Assembly (NCBI GenBank): GCA_018267215.1
Contig: JAFDYX010000024.1
Coordinates: 229,240-293,239, forward strand
Reading direction: 5' to 3'
Source of the DNA: Bacteroidota bacterium
Lineage (GTDB): Bacteria > Bacteroidota > Bacteroidia > Cytophagales > Cyclobacteriaceae
Length of the DNA: 64,000 nucleotides
Below the pieces are notes generated by a model that saw only the letters and a program-made list of their open reading frames with translations, was not told the DNA's origin and did no database searches. Each line of letters begins with the position of its first letter. The first letter of the stretch is position 1. Position numbers and translations under genes: made by a program. Shown piece after piece: positions 8,035 to 17,153 of the stretch.

Positions 8035-9411
8035 ATGAAAAAAATCTTACTTATTTTATTTTTGGGGATACACGCAATGTTGTCAGCGCAAAATCCGCAA
8101 GACCAAAAAAGCATCAAAGAAATTTTTAATGAGGCACTGAAAAACGGCAAGTCGTATCAGATGCTGAAAGACCTGTGCATTAACATTGGCCCGCGCTTGG
8201 CGGGGTCGCCCGGGGCGGCCGCAGCGGTAGAGTGGAGCCGGCATATAATGGAGCGCAATGATTTTGATTCGGTGTGGCTGCAGCCGGTGATGGTGCCCCA
8301 CTGGGTGCGTGGCCAGCAAGAGATTGCACGCGTTATCAACTCAAAAAAAATGGGTACGGTAAGTTTGGCTGTATGTGCGCTGGGCAACTCGGTAGGTACA
8401 GGTCCTTCGGGCGTGAGCGCCCAAGTGGTGGAGGTGAAAAGTTTTGATGAACTGAAACAACTTGGTGCAAAAACAGTGCAGGGGAAAATTGTTTTCTTCA
8501 ACCGGCCGATGGATCCCACGCAGGTAAATACTTTTGCCGCCTATGGCGGAGCGGTAGATCAGCGCGTGGGCGGAGCATCTGAAGCGGCTAAGTTGGGAGC
8601 AGTAGCGGTAATCGTACGGTCAATGGGCGTAAACCTGGAAGATTATCCGCACACCGGCTCGATGCGTTATGCCGACAATGTTCCTAAAATTCCCGCCATC
8701 GCGGTAAGCACCAAACATGCCGAACTACTTTCAAAATTGGTAAGAGAAGAAAAAGAATTGCAAGTGTATATCGAAACACATTGCGAGATGCTGGACGATG
8801 CTCCTTCATTCAATGTAGTAGGTCAACTTAACGGCAGCGAATACAAAGATGAAATTATTGACGTAGGCGGCCACCTCGACTCGTGGGACTTGGCGCAGGG
8901 CGCGCACGATGATGGGGCAGGTTGTGTGCAGGCCATCGAAGTATTGCGGCTCTTTAAGATGCTGGGCATAAAACCCAAACGCACGCTTCGTGCTGTGATG
9001 TTTATGAACGAAGAAAACGGATTGCGCGGTGGAATGAAGTATGGAGAGTTGGCAAAAGCCAATAAAGAAAAACACATTGCCGCCATCGAATCAGACGAAG
9101 GCGGGTTTACACCACGCGGTTTCAGCATGACAGCAGATGAGCCCGTCAAAACAAAAATCAAAAACTGGAAGCCGCTACTCGAACCTTATGGCCTGACTGA
9201 CTTTGAACACCCGGGCGGTGGGGCAGACATCGGGCCGCTGGCACCGTTGGGCACGGCCATGATCGGCTTCTCGCCCGACACACAACGTTATTTCGATTAT
9301 CACCACACACCCGTAGATACAATAGACAAAGTAAGCCCGCGCGAATTGGAAATGGGCGCGGCTGCTATGGCCGCCTTGGTATTTTTGATTGACAAATATG
9401 GATTGAAGTAA
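8035..9411 (+). CDS. Secreted M28-family zinc peptidase
   Basis: Translation from 8035 gives 458 residues starting with a signal peptide (MKKILLILFLGIHAMLSAQ). The di-zinc peptidase core has His280-x-Asp282 (GGHLDSWD), Asp292/293 (HDDGAG), catalytic Glu326-Glu327 (NEEN), Asp354 (ESDEGG) and His423/424 (DYHHTPVDT). Residues about 120-250 form the inserted PA-like domain. The arrangement resembles carboxypeptidase Q / aminopeptidase members of M28. It should act on peptides in the periplasm or outside the cell. An upstream in-frame ATG at 7963 would add 24 residues without signal character, so it was rejected. Confidence 0.9.
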   Translation: MKKILLILFLGIHAMLSAQNPQDQKSIKEIFNEALKNGKSYQMLKDLCINIGPRLAGSPGAAAAVEWSRHIMERNDFDSVWLQPVMVPHWVRGQQEIARVINSKKMGTVSLAVCALGNSVGTGPSGVSAQVVEVKSFDELKQLGAKTVQGKIVFFNRPMDPTQVNTFAAYGGAVDQRVGGASEAAKLGAVAVIVRSMGVNLEDYPHTGSMRYADNVPKIPAIAVSTKHAELLSKLVREEKELQVYIETHCEMLDDAPSFNVVGQLNGSEYKDEIIDVGGHLDSWDLAQGAHDDGAGCVQAIEVLRLFKMLGIKPKRTLRAVMFMNEENGLRGGMKYGELAKANKEKHIAAIESDEGGFTPRGFSMTADEPVKTKIKNWKPLLEPYGLTDFEHPGGGADIGPLAPLGTAMIGFSPDTQRYFDYHHTPVDTIDKVSPRELEMGAAAMAALVFLIDKYGLK

Positions 9412-9439
9412 TAGACATTTAACACAACTCAATTTTTTT

Positions 9440-10000
9440 ATGCCACACATTCCGCTTGACGAAAACCTGCCGGGCATTACCGGCATATTGAATTACAGAC
9501 TGGATGCCGCTTTGCCCATCCGCCAACTGACACAAATTTTATTGCGTGGCGAATCAACACTCACCGAAGGCGAGCGCGAGATGATTGCCGCGGTCGTATC
9601 GAACGGCAACGAATGTAAATTCTGCACCGCAGCCCATACAGCCGCAGCCGCAGTATTAATGGGAGAAAAAGAAACTGTAGAAAAGGTGAAACAAGACATC
9701 AGCCGCGCACCCGTAAGCGCCAAGATGAAAGCACTTTTAACCGTTGCCAAAGCAACACAGGAAAACGGAAGAAATGTAACGCCCGCTATGGTAGCACAAG
9801 CGCGCCAAGCCGGAGCCACCGACCGCGAACTGTACGACACGGTGATGATTGCCGCCTTGTTTTCTCTTTACAACCGGCTGGTAGATGGCCTCGCCAGCGT
9901 TACGCCCACCGAGCCTGCTTTTTATGAACGCCTTGCCCACATTCTGAAAGACAAAGGATACATGCCCTCGGCCGACCGCTATGCCGGGCTGACGGGCTGA
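9440..10000 (+). CDS. AhpD-like / carboxymuconolactone-decarboxylase-family protein
   Basis: The 186-residue, all-helical product carries the AhpD-type redox motif Cys59-Lys-Phe-Cys62 with His66 in NECKFCTAAHTAAA. Members with this CxxC...H motif are peroxidase-related or alkylhydroperoxidase-like enzymes rather than true carboxymuconolactone decarboxylases. It has no signal peptide and is expected in the cytoplasm. It follows the M28 peptidase gene by 28 bp on the same strand, so they may share a transcript. The electron donor and substrate cannot be told from the sequence. Confidence 0.85.
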   Translation: MPHIPLDENLPGITGILNYRLDAALPIRQLTQILLRGESTLTEGEREMIAAVVSNGNECKFCTAAHTAAAAVLMGEKETVEKVKQDISRAPVSAKMKALLTVAKATQENGRNVTPAMVAQARQAGATDRELYDTVMIAALFSLYNRLVDGLASVTPTEPAFYERLAHILKDKGYMPSADRYAGLTG

Positions 10001-10033
10001 ACGTTGTTCTGTTGTGATTTTACTTTCAGACTT

Positions 10034-10099
10034 GCCCACCGGAGTGAAACACGGAGACGGGTTGTTCTTTCCTGCCGGAGTGGCACGCAGGCAGGGATG
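10034..10099. repeat. Two REP-like short palindromic units
   Basis: Two ~27-nt units begin 37 bp apart. Both contain CCGGAGTG then CACG, and both have complementary ends (CCCACC...GACGGG-like and CCTGCC...GGCAGG). The second unit (10071-10095) can fold with a CTGCC/GGCAG stem. This looks like a dispersed intergenic palindrome family. Confidence 0.45.
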
Positions 10100-10330
10100 A
10101 GATTACATACAGCTAAATATTTAGTGAGGTCGCAAAATGTTGGTTGTGATTCGCTTTCACCGGATTCTCCAATGAGTGCAAATCTTGGTGGTTTTGTAAG
10201 GAATCTTTTTCACCTAAAAGGTAAAAAGTTTTTACACCTAAAATTTTACCACCAATTTACACCTAATCGAATAAAAATGCGATTTTAAATTAAAATTGAA
10301 TTTTTTAGATGTCCGCTCGGAACCTCTGAA

Positions 10331-10365
10331 AGCCCTGAATTCGTAAGAGTTCGAGGCTTTTTTTT
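10331..10365 (+). terminator. Intrinsic terminator, probably bidirectional
   Basis: AGCCCTGAATTC (10331-10342) pairs with GAGTTCGAGGCT (10347-10358) over a GTAA loop, with one mismatch and two G-T wobbles, and is followed by a run of T. It sits between the convergent AhpD-like and sensor-kinase genes. Confidence 0.75.
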
Positions 10366-10399
10366 AAGTTGAACAACTAGCGTCTAGTAGTTTTGCGTA

Positions 10400-13300
10400 T
10401 TATTTTTTATGCTGTTTGTTTCCTGATAAAGACGGCAGGGTAACGGTAAACACACTGCCTTCACCATGTTTAGATGTTACTGAAACAGAGCCACCAATTT
10501 TATCAGCAACTTCTTTTACAATATAGAGCCCGAGGCCGGAGCCCCGGCTTTGCTCATTAGCGCGGTAAAACATTTTAAAGATATGATCAATATGTTCCTG
10601 GCTGATGCCAATGCCATTGTCTTTCACTACAATGCGGGCGGTGTGAGGGTTGCTGGCAACAGTCACTTCGATGAATGGGTGTTCAGCATACAGATTGGCA
10701 TATTTCAGCGCATTGGAGATGAGGTTGTTGAGGATAATTGTCAATCTTTTTCGGTCGGTATAAAAGGCTCCTTCATTTTGTACTTGCACAATGCGTTGGA
10801 TCTGGTTTTTTTCATCTAAGTACATCAGGTTGTCCATCAGTTCATGTATCAGCTTTTCAAATTCGATGGGCTCGGTTTCAATTTCAGTTCGGGCATTGCG
10901 CGAGAAATCTATGATATCGCGAATGAAGTGGTCTAACTTATGAACACTGATCTCAATCTTCTTAAAATAGTCGCCCATTTTGTGAGGGTCGTCCAGCCGT
11001 GCTACATTGATGAGTCCCAGAATGGAGGCCAAGGGTGCACGCAGATCGTGCGAAGCAGAGTACACAAACCGGTCGAGTTCATTATTAAGTTTTTTTAATT
11101 CCGCATTTTTTTTCTCTACCAGCATAATCCGCCATTTATAAACAGAATATAGAAGTGTTGCTATAAGCAGCGCGGCCAATAGATAAAACCAAATAGTTTG
11201 GTGGAAAAATGGTTTTACAGAAAAAGACAAAGTATCTCCTTGTTTATTCCAAATGCCATCCCGATTGCTGGCCACTACATGGAAGGTGTATTGACCGGGA
11301 CGTAAATTGGTGTACTCGGCCTGTCGTACGGCTCCCGCATCAATCCAGTCGTTGTCAACACCTTCGAGTTTATATCGAAACTGAATTTTGGCGGGCGAAA
11401 CCAAACTGAGCGCGGTAAATTGAAAAATACATCTGAGGCTGCCGGGTTCGATTACCGGGCTTGCTGCTGTAGAGTTCAGTTTTTCTTGGTTATCTACCAT
11501 CAGCGAGGTGATGTGTACCGGGAGAGGGGAAAGGTTAGTTTTGATTTTCTCGGGATAGAAGATGGAAACCCCACCGATGGTAGGAACCCAGATTTTTCCG
11601 GTTGATGATAGTGTAGCATGGGTAGCCCCGGTACATTCTTTTGCAGCCATACCATCCAGATTGTCGAAAAGTCTTTTGTCAATGACATCGATTTTACCTT
11701 CGGCAGCACGCAGCACATCTTCTTTGCTCAGTTGCAGCAAGCCGATATTGGTAGTAATCCATACATGGCCGATACGGTCCTCTATCCAGTCAAAATAGGT
11801 TTCACCTTTTTTGATTTTCGTCATGTTGAGCGGGATAAACCGGGTGCCGTCAAAATACAGGAGACCAATGTTGGAAACAACCCATACTTTTCCTGCTCCA
11901 TCTATATGGATATTGAAAATCAAGATGCCGGCATCATCTGTTTTGATGCTGTAGTTTTTTATTTCCCCCGATGGGCTGATCACGCTAAGCCCTCCGCTGT
12001 GAGTACCCACATAGATATTTCCGTGCGCGTCTTCTTCCAGCGCCAAGATGTAGTTCGACTTTAAGCCTGTTGTTTTATTGTACAAATGCGTAACAACATT
12101 GTTTTTTATTTTGGCTACCCCAAAAGACCGAGAAGCTACCCAAATGTTTCCTTGCCTATCCTGAATAATTCTTCGGAAATCGGTGGAGGGCAGGCCATCT
12201 TCTTTTGTAAACAGGCGCTCGCGCCCCTTGTCAGTCTTTAGAAGTCCCTTATAAGAAGCTATCCACAGACTACCGCTTTTATCTATGAGGATGTCGCGTA
12301 TGCCGGCATCGGGCGAAATAGTTTTAATCGGAAATGAAGTGATCTTTCCGCGTGCGTAAACATCTATGATGCCCGCGTCAGTGCCGATATAAAATTTTTG
12401 GTCGGGGGCTTCAAAGATCATATTTGCTTTGTTGCTGGAAAGACCATTGCCGATCGTGAGGTTAATGATACCCGACTCGCGTATCTGCACCAGCCCGTTG
12501 CGCTTGGAACTTATCCACAAACTGTTTTCGCGGTCGAAGCAAAGTGAATTGATTTTGGCGAGGGGGTATCCATCTTGCTCGGACAAAAACTCGAAAGATT
12601 GATCGTGCAGTCCGATGTGCGCAAGACCTAACTCGGTACCCACCCATATTTTATTGATACTGTCAGTGGCAAAACAATTTATCTGAAAGTCTTTCAGGGG
12701 ATCGAATTTGTACACCCGGCCTTGCCGGATATAATTGAGCCCATTGCTGGTGCCCACCAGCAACGTTTTATCTTTTGTATAAAAAAGTACATTAATCGTT
12801 TCGCTCAGCAGGCCATCTGTTAACGTGAGTTTTTTTCCATCAAACCGGTAGAGCCCCTGTCCGTCTGTGGCGATCCACAGATTGCCATCTGCATCCCGGA
12901 TGAGATCCTGAATTCCAACTTGATTGAGTTGGGGCAAATCAATTTTTTTAGGTTCCCCACCCTGAATCATATACAATCCGTTGTTAGCGGAGCCTGCCCA
13001 GATTTTTCCATCCGGCTCAATTAACAAAGACCGCACTGACTTGGGAAGAATTTGATTAGCTGAATCAACGATAGAGAATTTTGAATTTTTATACTTCACC
13101 ACACCGCTTCCTTGCGATGCAAACCAAAGTGTTCCTTGGTCATCTTCATATACTCTGTAAAATGCTTCTGTAGCTAAAAAGGGAATATTGCCTCGGTCAA
13201 ACACATCTACTTTGCGCCCGTCAAAGCGCATGATACCATTATAAGTAGTAGCCCAAATAAAACCGTTTTTTGCCTGGATGGCGTAAGTGATGTTGTTGGA

Positions 13301-13447
13301 TATAAGCCCGTTGTCGCCCGTGTATTGTGTAACAGAACATCCCGAAAGCAAAGTACCGCTTCCGAATTTCTGTGCTATAACTTGCTCTGGAAGCCACAGA
13401 ATAACAGAAATACAAAAGATAAAAGCCAACTTATCGCTCAACTCCAT
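10400..13447 (-). CDS. Hybrid one-piece sensor histidine kinase with periplasmic two-component propeller
   Basis: The 1015-residue product has a signal/anchor at the N-terminus, then about 14 Reg_prop beta-propeller blades (repeated units such as GLSSNKANMIFEAPD and DRQGNIWVASRSFGV) to about residue 640, a Y_Y_Y domain (LSFSVKPFFHQTIW ends it), one membrane helix (about 745-770), a HisKA domain with phospho-His800 in SASHDLRAPL, and a HATPase domain (NNLISNALKY, DNGIGIS, GSGLGLYIVK). Unlike classic Bacteroides hybrid systems it has no receiver and no AraC domain, so it must hand phosphate to a separate regulator. The ligand is probably extracellular, by analogy with carbohydrate-sensing relatives. 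It is transcribed alone. Confidence 0.92.
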   Translation of the reverse strand: MELSDKLAFIFCISVILWLPEQVIAQKFGSGTLLSGCSVTQYTGDNGLISNNITYAIQAKNGFIWATTYNGIMRFDGRKVDVFDRGNIPFLATEAFYRVYEDDQGTLWFASQGSGVVKYKNSKFSIVDSANQILPKSVRSLLIEPDGKIWAGSANNGLYMIQGGEPKKIDLPQLNQVGIQDLIRDADGNLWIATDGQGLYRFDGKKLTLTDGLLSETINVLFYTKDKTLLVGTSNGLNYIRQGRVYKFDPLKDFQINCFATDSINKIWVGTELGLAHIGLHDQSFEFLSEQDGYPLAKINSLCFDRENSLWISSKRNGLVQIRESGIINLTIGNGLSSNKANMIFEAPDQKFYIGTDAGIIDVYARGKITSFPIKTISPDAGIRDILIDKSGSLWIASYKGLLKTDKGRERLFTKEDGLPSTDFRRIIQDRQGNIWVASRSFGVAKIKNNVVTHLYNKTTGLKSNYILALEEDAHGNIYVGTHSGGLSVISPSGEIKNYSIKTDDAGILIFNIHIDGAGKVWVVSNIGLLYFDGTRFIPLNMTKIKKGETYFDWIEDRIGHVWITTNIGLLQLSKEDVLRAAEGKIDVIDKRLFDNLDGMAAKECTGATHATLSSTGKIWVPTIGGVSIFYPEKIKTNLSPLPVHITSLMVDNQEKLNSTAASPVIEPGSLRCIFQFTALSLVSPAKIQFRYKLEGVDNDWIDAGAVRQAEYTNLRPGQYTFHVVASNRDGIWNKQGDTLSFSVKPFFHQTIWFYLLAALLIATLLYSVYKWRIMLVEKKNAELKKLNNELDRFVYSASHDLRAPLASILGLINVARLDDPHKMGDYFKKIEISVHKLDHFIRDIIDFSRNARTEIETEPIEFEKLIHELMDNLMYLDEKNQIQRIVQVQNEGAFYTDRKRLTIILNNLISNALKYANLYAEHPFIEVTVASNPHTARIVVKDNGIGISQEHIDHIFKMFYRANEQSRGSGLGLYIVKEVADKIGGSVSVTSKHGEGSVFTVTLPSLSGNKQHKK

Positions 13448-13586
13448 TAAAGATTTTACTTCCGTAATTTATGAGATATTAAAATAATATTAAAAATATA
13501 CTTGACAAGCCTGTTAAGCATTTACTCAAAATGGTTTATTTGTTATGTAAATGAAACAATCCACTTACTTATATCCTCCCCCGATC

Positions 13587-16577
13587 ATGAGAAAAATCAA
13601 TCTATCATTAGCCTCCTTGCTCTTTTATTGTCTGGCCTATGCCCAGCCGTCTGCCGATAAGCATGTCTTTCAATTAGAAACTTCGGAGGTAGCAAACCCC
13701 ACGCTAAGTCTTTCACCCAACGGAAAAGAGATAGTGTTTAATCTGCTGGGGCATTTGTTTACTCTGCCGGTAACGGGTGGTGCTGCCAAACAAATTACAT
13801 TTGGCGCATACTACGACAGCGAACCTGTTTTTTCACCTGACGGCCTCCGCATGGCGTTTGTTTCTAACCGCGATGGCAGCGATGGAAACTTGTTTGTGTT
13901 GGAGTTGGCCAGCGGCAAAATTTCAAAACTCACGGATGAGTTTCAGGTAAGCTTGCCCACCTGGAGTCCTGACGGAAAAAAATTGTCGTACCTGGCGATG
14001 TTAAAGCGCGAGGAATATCCGAAAGAAATGGTGCCGGGCTTTGGGTCGGGCGATAGAGGTTATATTTCTACTGTGCCGTCAGCCGGAGGCCAAGCCACAA
14101 GGGTTAACAGTTCTCCGCTTTCTATCAGTTCTATATTTTATTTAACAGATGGCCGCCTTGCTTGGATGAAATTGGAAAGACACGGCCCGCCTTGGCCCGA
14201 TATGCCGGGCATGGCTCCTCAGCCGATGACCACACACATAGAAACACAAATGCCCGATGGCAGTGTCAGCAAGTTGGGCACGCTCAAAGGAAAAGCTGCT
14301 CGACCTGCGTATGTTCCATCGGCCAATCGTTTTTATTATGCCTTGTCAGGAAAACTATGGAAACACAATGTAACTGACACAGCTTCCGCGGAAGTGATGC
14401 CACTCACCGGAGGCGGGCTGACACTTTCGGTAATAGCAGACGAAAAATATTTGTTGGTAGGTGCCGATGCACATTTGTGGCAAATGACGGTGGCCGATAA
14501 GAAAAAAGAAAAGATAGAGTGGTCTGCCACCGTAAAAATGGAAGTAAACAAACCTTCACGTAAAGAATGGAAAGCAGACAACCTTCAGGAGCGACAGCCG
14601 TTGGCTGTTCTTACGCCACGGCTATCGCCCGATGGAAAGAAAATAGTGTTTGTGGCAGCAGGATCAATCTGGCTGCAACCTACAGCCGGTGGCAAGGCTA
14701 CGCGTTTGTTAGATGACCGTTCGTATCAGGTTGATCCGGCCTTTTCGCCTGATGGTAGCCGCCTTGCTTTTGTTTCCGACAAATACGGCAAACGCGAAGT
14801 GCGTGTATTCAATCTGGCCACCGGCCAAGTTAACACAGTAGCTTCAGTGGGCGGCTACGCATGGGTGCTGCAACCTGTCTGGAGCCGCGATGGAAAAAAA
14901 ATTCTGTACCAGCAGTCGGGTGCGCTGGGCGCACCTTATGAATTCTTTGAAATGGACGCTACCGCTGGCAGCAATGCTGTCAGCAAAGGTAAAACTTCCG
15001 GAAACTGGAATGCCCGCCCGCATTACTCGGCCGATGGCTCGGCTCTGTATTACACAGCACGCCAGGGAATGATAGCTAATGTTTTTCGGAAGGCTCTCGC
15101 TGACGAGTCAACCGCTAAGGCAATTACCGATTTAAAACGTCACGCGCACGATGCGTTGGTGTCGCCAGACGGTAAGTGGATAGCACTGCGGAGAAATTCA
15201 GAAATATGGATGGCACCATTGACAGATAAAGTATTGAAGGATGAAGACTTTTCTCTCTTCAGCAGCGTAGGGGGCAGGTCGTTTGCGTTTACGCCCGATG
15301 GCCATGCCATGATTTTTTCTGAAGGAAGCAACGTCTGGACTCAGTCATTATCAACTGGGGCTCAACCGGTGCGCTTGGCCGTGAATCATACGCTGCCCGC
15401 ATTTGTGGGCAATCCTGTTTTGTTAAATGATGTGCACGTACTCAATTTCACATCAGGAAAATTCAGCGAGCCAACTTCTATTCTGATACAAGAAGGTAAA
15501 ATCCGTTGGATCGGTTCTGCCTCCGGCCATCCATTGCCGCAAGGCGTTCAGGTAATTGCCGGACAGGGACGCTATGTGATACCCGGGCTCACCGACTCAC
15601 ACACCCATACCGCTTGGTCTAACCAGCAGATAACCGAAGACAGGTTAATTGCCTATGGGGTAACTTCTGTGCGCGATGTGGGCAGCCGCCTGGATGTCAT
15701 CAACAACCTGCGCGATCGCGGCTACACTACCAACTTGCCGGTGCCGCGCTACTTTGCCAGCGGTGATATTTTTGAAGGACTGATCCCCCTCTGGGGCGAT
15801 GCTTTTTTTGAGATCACCACCCGCGAGGAAGCCCGCCAGTATGTAAAGTCGGCAAAAGAAAATGGAGCTGATTTTATTAAAGTGTACGCCTCGTTGCCTT
15901 GGTTTGCCAAAGAAGAAGTGGCTGCCGAAGCCAGACGTCAGGGTATGCCGGTGGTAGGCCATGGGCTGTCTGTAGAAGAGATCACCCGTAGCGTGAACTT
16001 CGGCATTACATCTTTGGAACATGGCGGCCCCAACAGCGATGACATCGTGAAGCTGCTTGCCCACACAGGCCGGTGGCTTGATCCTACACCCACTATTTTT
16101 GGTGCCGGCACTACGATACGGCTGGCAGACTCTGCCACATTCGATTGGAAATTCAAAACATTTATTCCTGAAGATGAACTGAAAGCTGCCTACCCCGGCC
16201 GAAAGCCGTCTGCCCAACAATTGGCGGGTTGGAAAAATACTTTGGCCAATATCAAGCGCATCCACGACAATCAAGTAAAGTTGCTCGATGGCACAGACGC
16301 GTTGATGACGGGTGTGTTTCATGGTCCTTCTGTTCACTGGGTACTTCAGTTTTTTACTGAAGCAGGTATTCCCGCGATAGATGTACTTCGCTTAGCTACA
16401 CTTGGTGCAGCCCAATCGGTGGGCGCTTCGCGAGAATTGGGAAGTGTTGAAACCGGAAAACTTGCCGACTTACTGATACTTGAGGCAGACCCGTTGCAAG
16501 ACATCAGCAACACCATGAAGATATGGCGGGTAATAAAAAACGGAGAGATGTTCGACCCGGCTGCCTTACGCAAATGA
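13587..16577 (+). CDS. Secreted amidohydrolase fused to a TolB/PD40-type beta propeller
   Basis: The product is 996 residues from the ATG at 13587, which starts a good signal peptide (KINLSLASLLFYCLAYAQ). Residues about 30-600 are repeated PD40/WD40-like blades (LSPNGKEIVF, FSPDGLRMAFVSNRDGSD, WSPDGKKLSYLA, FSPDGSRLAFVSDKYGKR). The C-terminal third is a metal-dependent amidohydrolase: IPGLTDSHTHT holds the HxH metal ligands, followed by VVGHGLS, SLEHGG and GTDALMTG. This fusion is known in Bacteroidota and proteobacteria; substrates (cyclic amides, dipeptides, imidazolonepropionate-like compounds) are unknown here. It is monocistronic. An in-frame ATG 12 codons earlier lacks signal-peptide character. 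Confidence 0.88.
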   Translation: MRKINLSLASLLFYCLAYAQPSADKHVFQLETSEVANPTLSLSPNGKEIVFNLLGHLFTLPVTGGAAKQITFGAYYDSEPVFSPDGLRMAFVSNRDGSDGNLFVLELASGKISKLTDEFQVSLPTWSPDGKKLSYLAMLKREEYPKEMVPGFGSGDRGYISTVPSAGGQATRVNSSPLSISSIFYLTDGRLAWMKLERHGPPWPDMPGMAPQPMTTHIETQMPDGSVSKLGTLKGKAARPAYVPSANRFYYALSGKLWKHNVTDTASAEVMPLTGGGLTLSVIADEKYLLVGADAHLWQMTVADKKKEKIEWSATVKMEVNKPSRKEWKADNLQERQPLAVLTPRLSPDGKKIVFVAAGSIWLQPTAGGKATRLLDDRSYQVDPAFSPDGSRLAFVSDKYGKREVRVFNLATGQVNTVASVGGYAWVLQPVWSRDGKKILYQQSGALGAPYEFFEMDATAGSNAVSKGKTSGNWNARPHYSADGSALYYTARQGMIANVFRKALADESTAKAITDLKRHAHDALVSPDGKWIALRRNSEIWMAPLTDKVLKDEDFSLFSSVGGRSFAFTPDGHAMIFSEGSNVWTQSLSTGAQPVRLAVNHTLPAFVGNPVLLNDVHVLNFTSGKFSEPTSILIQEGKIRWIGSASGHPLPQGVQVIAGQGRYVIPGLTDSHTHTAWSNQQITEDRLIAYGVTSVRDVGSRLDVINNLRDRGYTTNLPVPRYFASGDIFEGLIPLWGDAFFEITTREEARQYVKSAKENGADFIKVYASLPWFAKEEVAAEARRQGMPVVGHGLSVEEITRSVNFGITSLEHGGPNSDDIVKLLAHTGRWLDPTPTIFGAGTTIRLADSATFDWKFKTFIPEDELKAAYPGRKPSAQQLAGWKNTLANIKRIHDNQVKLLDGTDALMTGVFHGPSVHWVLQFFTEAGIPAIDVLRLATLGAAQSVGASRELGSVETGKLADLLILEADPLQDISNTMKIWRVIKNGEMFDPAALRK

Positions 16578-16856
16578 CAGGCAGAGAAAAAAATTACAAC
16601 TTATTTTTTGCCCAATGTCATCGAGGTGACTTCTTTTTCCAAAAGCTTTTGAGCAAAATGATTGATTCAATGAAATTTTCATTGCAGCAGGCTTCATGGA
16701 AACTAAACGATGAATGCTTGGCTTTACCCTGACATTGAAACTGCCCTTGAATTCTTTATCAGGATATTTCCTCATCTCCTTACATGTCTCAAGGTAGTCG
16801 TTGACAGAATCATGAAATGCTTTAGTTGCAAATCTAAATAATGACTCTCTTACTGA
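16566..16856 (-). pseudogene. Remnant of a HicB-family antitoxin gene
   Basis: The minus-strand frame reads AFHDSVNDYLETCKEM then PDKEFKGSFNVRVKP, IHRLVSM and KISLNQ, which is the C-terminal half of HicB antitoxins (linker helix plus ribbon-helix-helix). The N-terminal half is missing: stops interrupt the frame just upstream of 16856 and no start codon precedes the homologous part. The 3' end has also drifted into unrelated residues. No hicA toxin is next to it. It is best read as a decayed toxin-antitoxin antitoxin, truncated next to the direct repeat that begins at 16879. Confidence 0.7.
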
Positions 16857-16878
16857 TCATCATGCTTATGCCAACACA

Positions 16879-16971
16879 ATATTCAAGCGCAAGATTTTAT
16901 AAGAAGAACAAAAAAGATTGGGTACTTTTAGCACACCATGAAGAGTGAGCAGACTTCAAAATGTGGTTTTT
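16879..16971 (+). repeat. Left copy of a diverged direct repeat flanking the DUF4145 island
   Basis: Starting with ATATTCAAGC, this stretch aligns with 18278-18370 at roughly 75-80% identity over about 93 bp. Shared words include TTTTAT, AGAAGAAC, TTGGGTA, TTTTAG and CATGAAG. The two copies enclose the DUF4145 gene and the small membrane-protein gene. Confidence 0.65.
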
Positions 16972-17091
16972 GTCAGTGAGCTACTGCACATGCTTGCGCA
17001 CAACACCAAGGGTGTGGAACTGGGAGCGTAAGCTGTTACTAGCTATTTAGAACTTGAAGATAGATTTGACAAAGAGAATAGGCTGCTGTAA
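16963..17091 (+). pseudogene. Possible broken reading frame of unknown origin
   Basis: From 16963 the frame reads VVFVSELLHMLAHNTKGVEL, meets one TAA, then continues AVTSYLELEDRFDKENRLL to a second TAA. The even amino-acid composition on both sides of the internal stop suggests a decayed gene fragment. I do not recognise a family, and chance cannot be excluded. Confidence 0.25.
17061..17068 (+). promoter_or_regulatory. Candidate -7 element upstream of the DUF4145 gene
   Basis: TAGATTTG matches TAnnTTTG exactly. Transcription would begin near 17074, about 80 nt before the ATG at 17154. No good -33 element is seen. Confidence 0.3.
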
Positions 17092-17153
17092 TAATGAAAC
17101 GCAGAATCTCCGAAACGGGAGAATTTGCAGAGAAACAAAAAGATTTTTTTTAA

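Larger units (their letters stand above)
10001..10399. other. 399-bp non-coding spacer between convergent genes
   Basis: No convincing gene is present. The spacer holds a pair of related short palindromic units (10034-10099), three regularly spaced CACCTAA words (10211-10266) and a strong hairpin terminator (10331-10365). The frame open at 10004-10288 has no family character and crosses the repeats. Confidence 0.6.
16578..17153. other. Degenerate spacer left of the DUF4145 gene
   Basis: This 576-bp stretch has no intact gene. It holds most of the hicB remnant (minus strand), one copy of a ~93-bp direct repeat (16879-16971), a short broken frame (16963-17091) and a TAGATTTG promoter-like element at 17061-17068. 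Confidence 0.6.

Noticed and set aside
10004-10288. 94-codon plus-strand frame after the AhpD-like gene
   Set aside because: It crosses palindromic repeats and low-complexity A/T sequence, and no domain or signal is visible.
15645-16337. 230-codon minus-strand frame inside the amidohydrolase gene
   Set aside because: No family character; the sense strand encodes conserved amidohydrolase motifs across the same bases.
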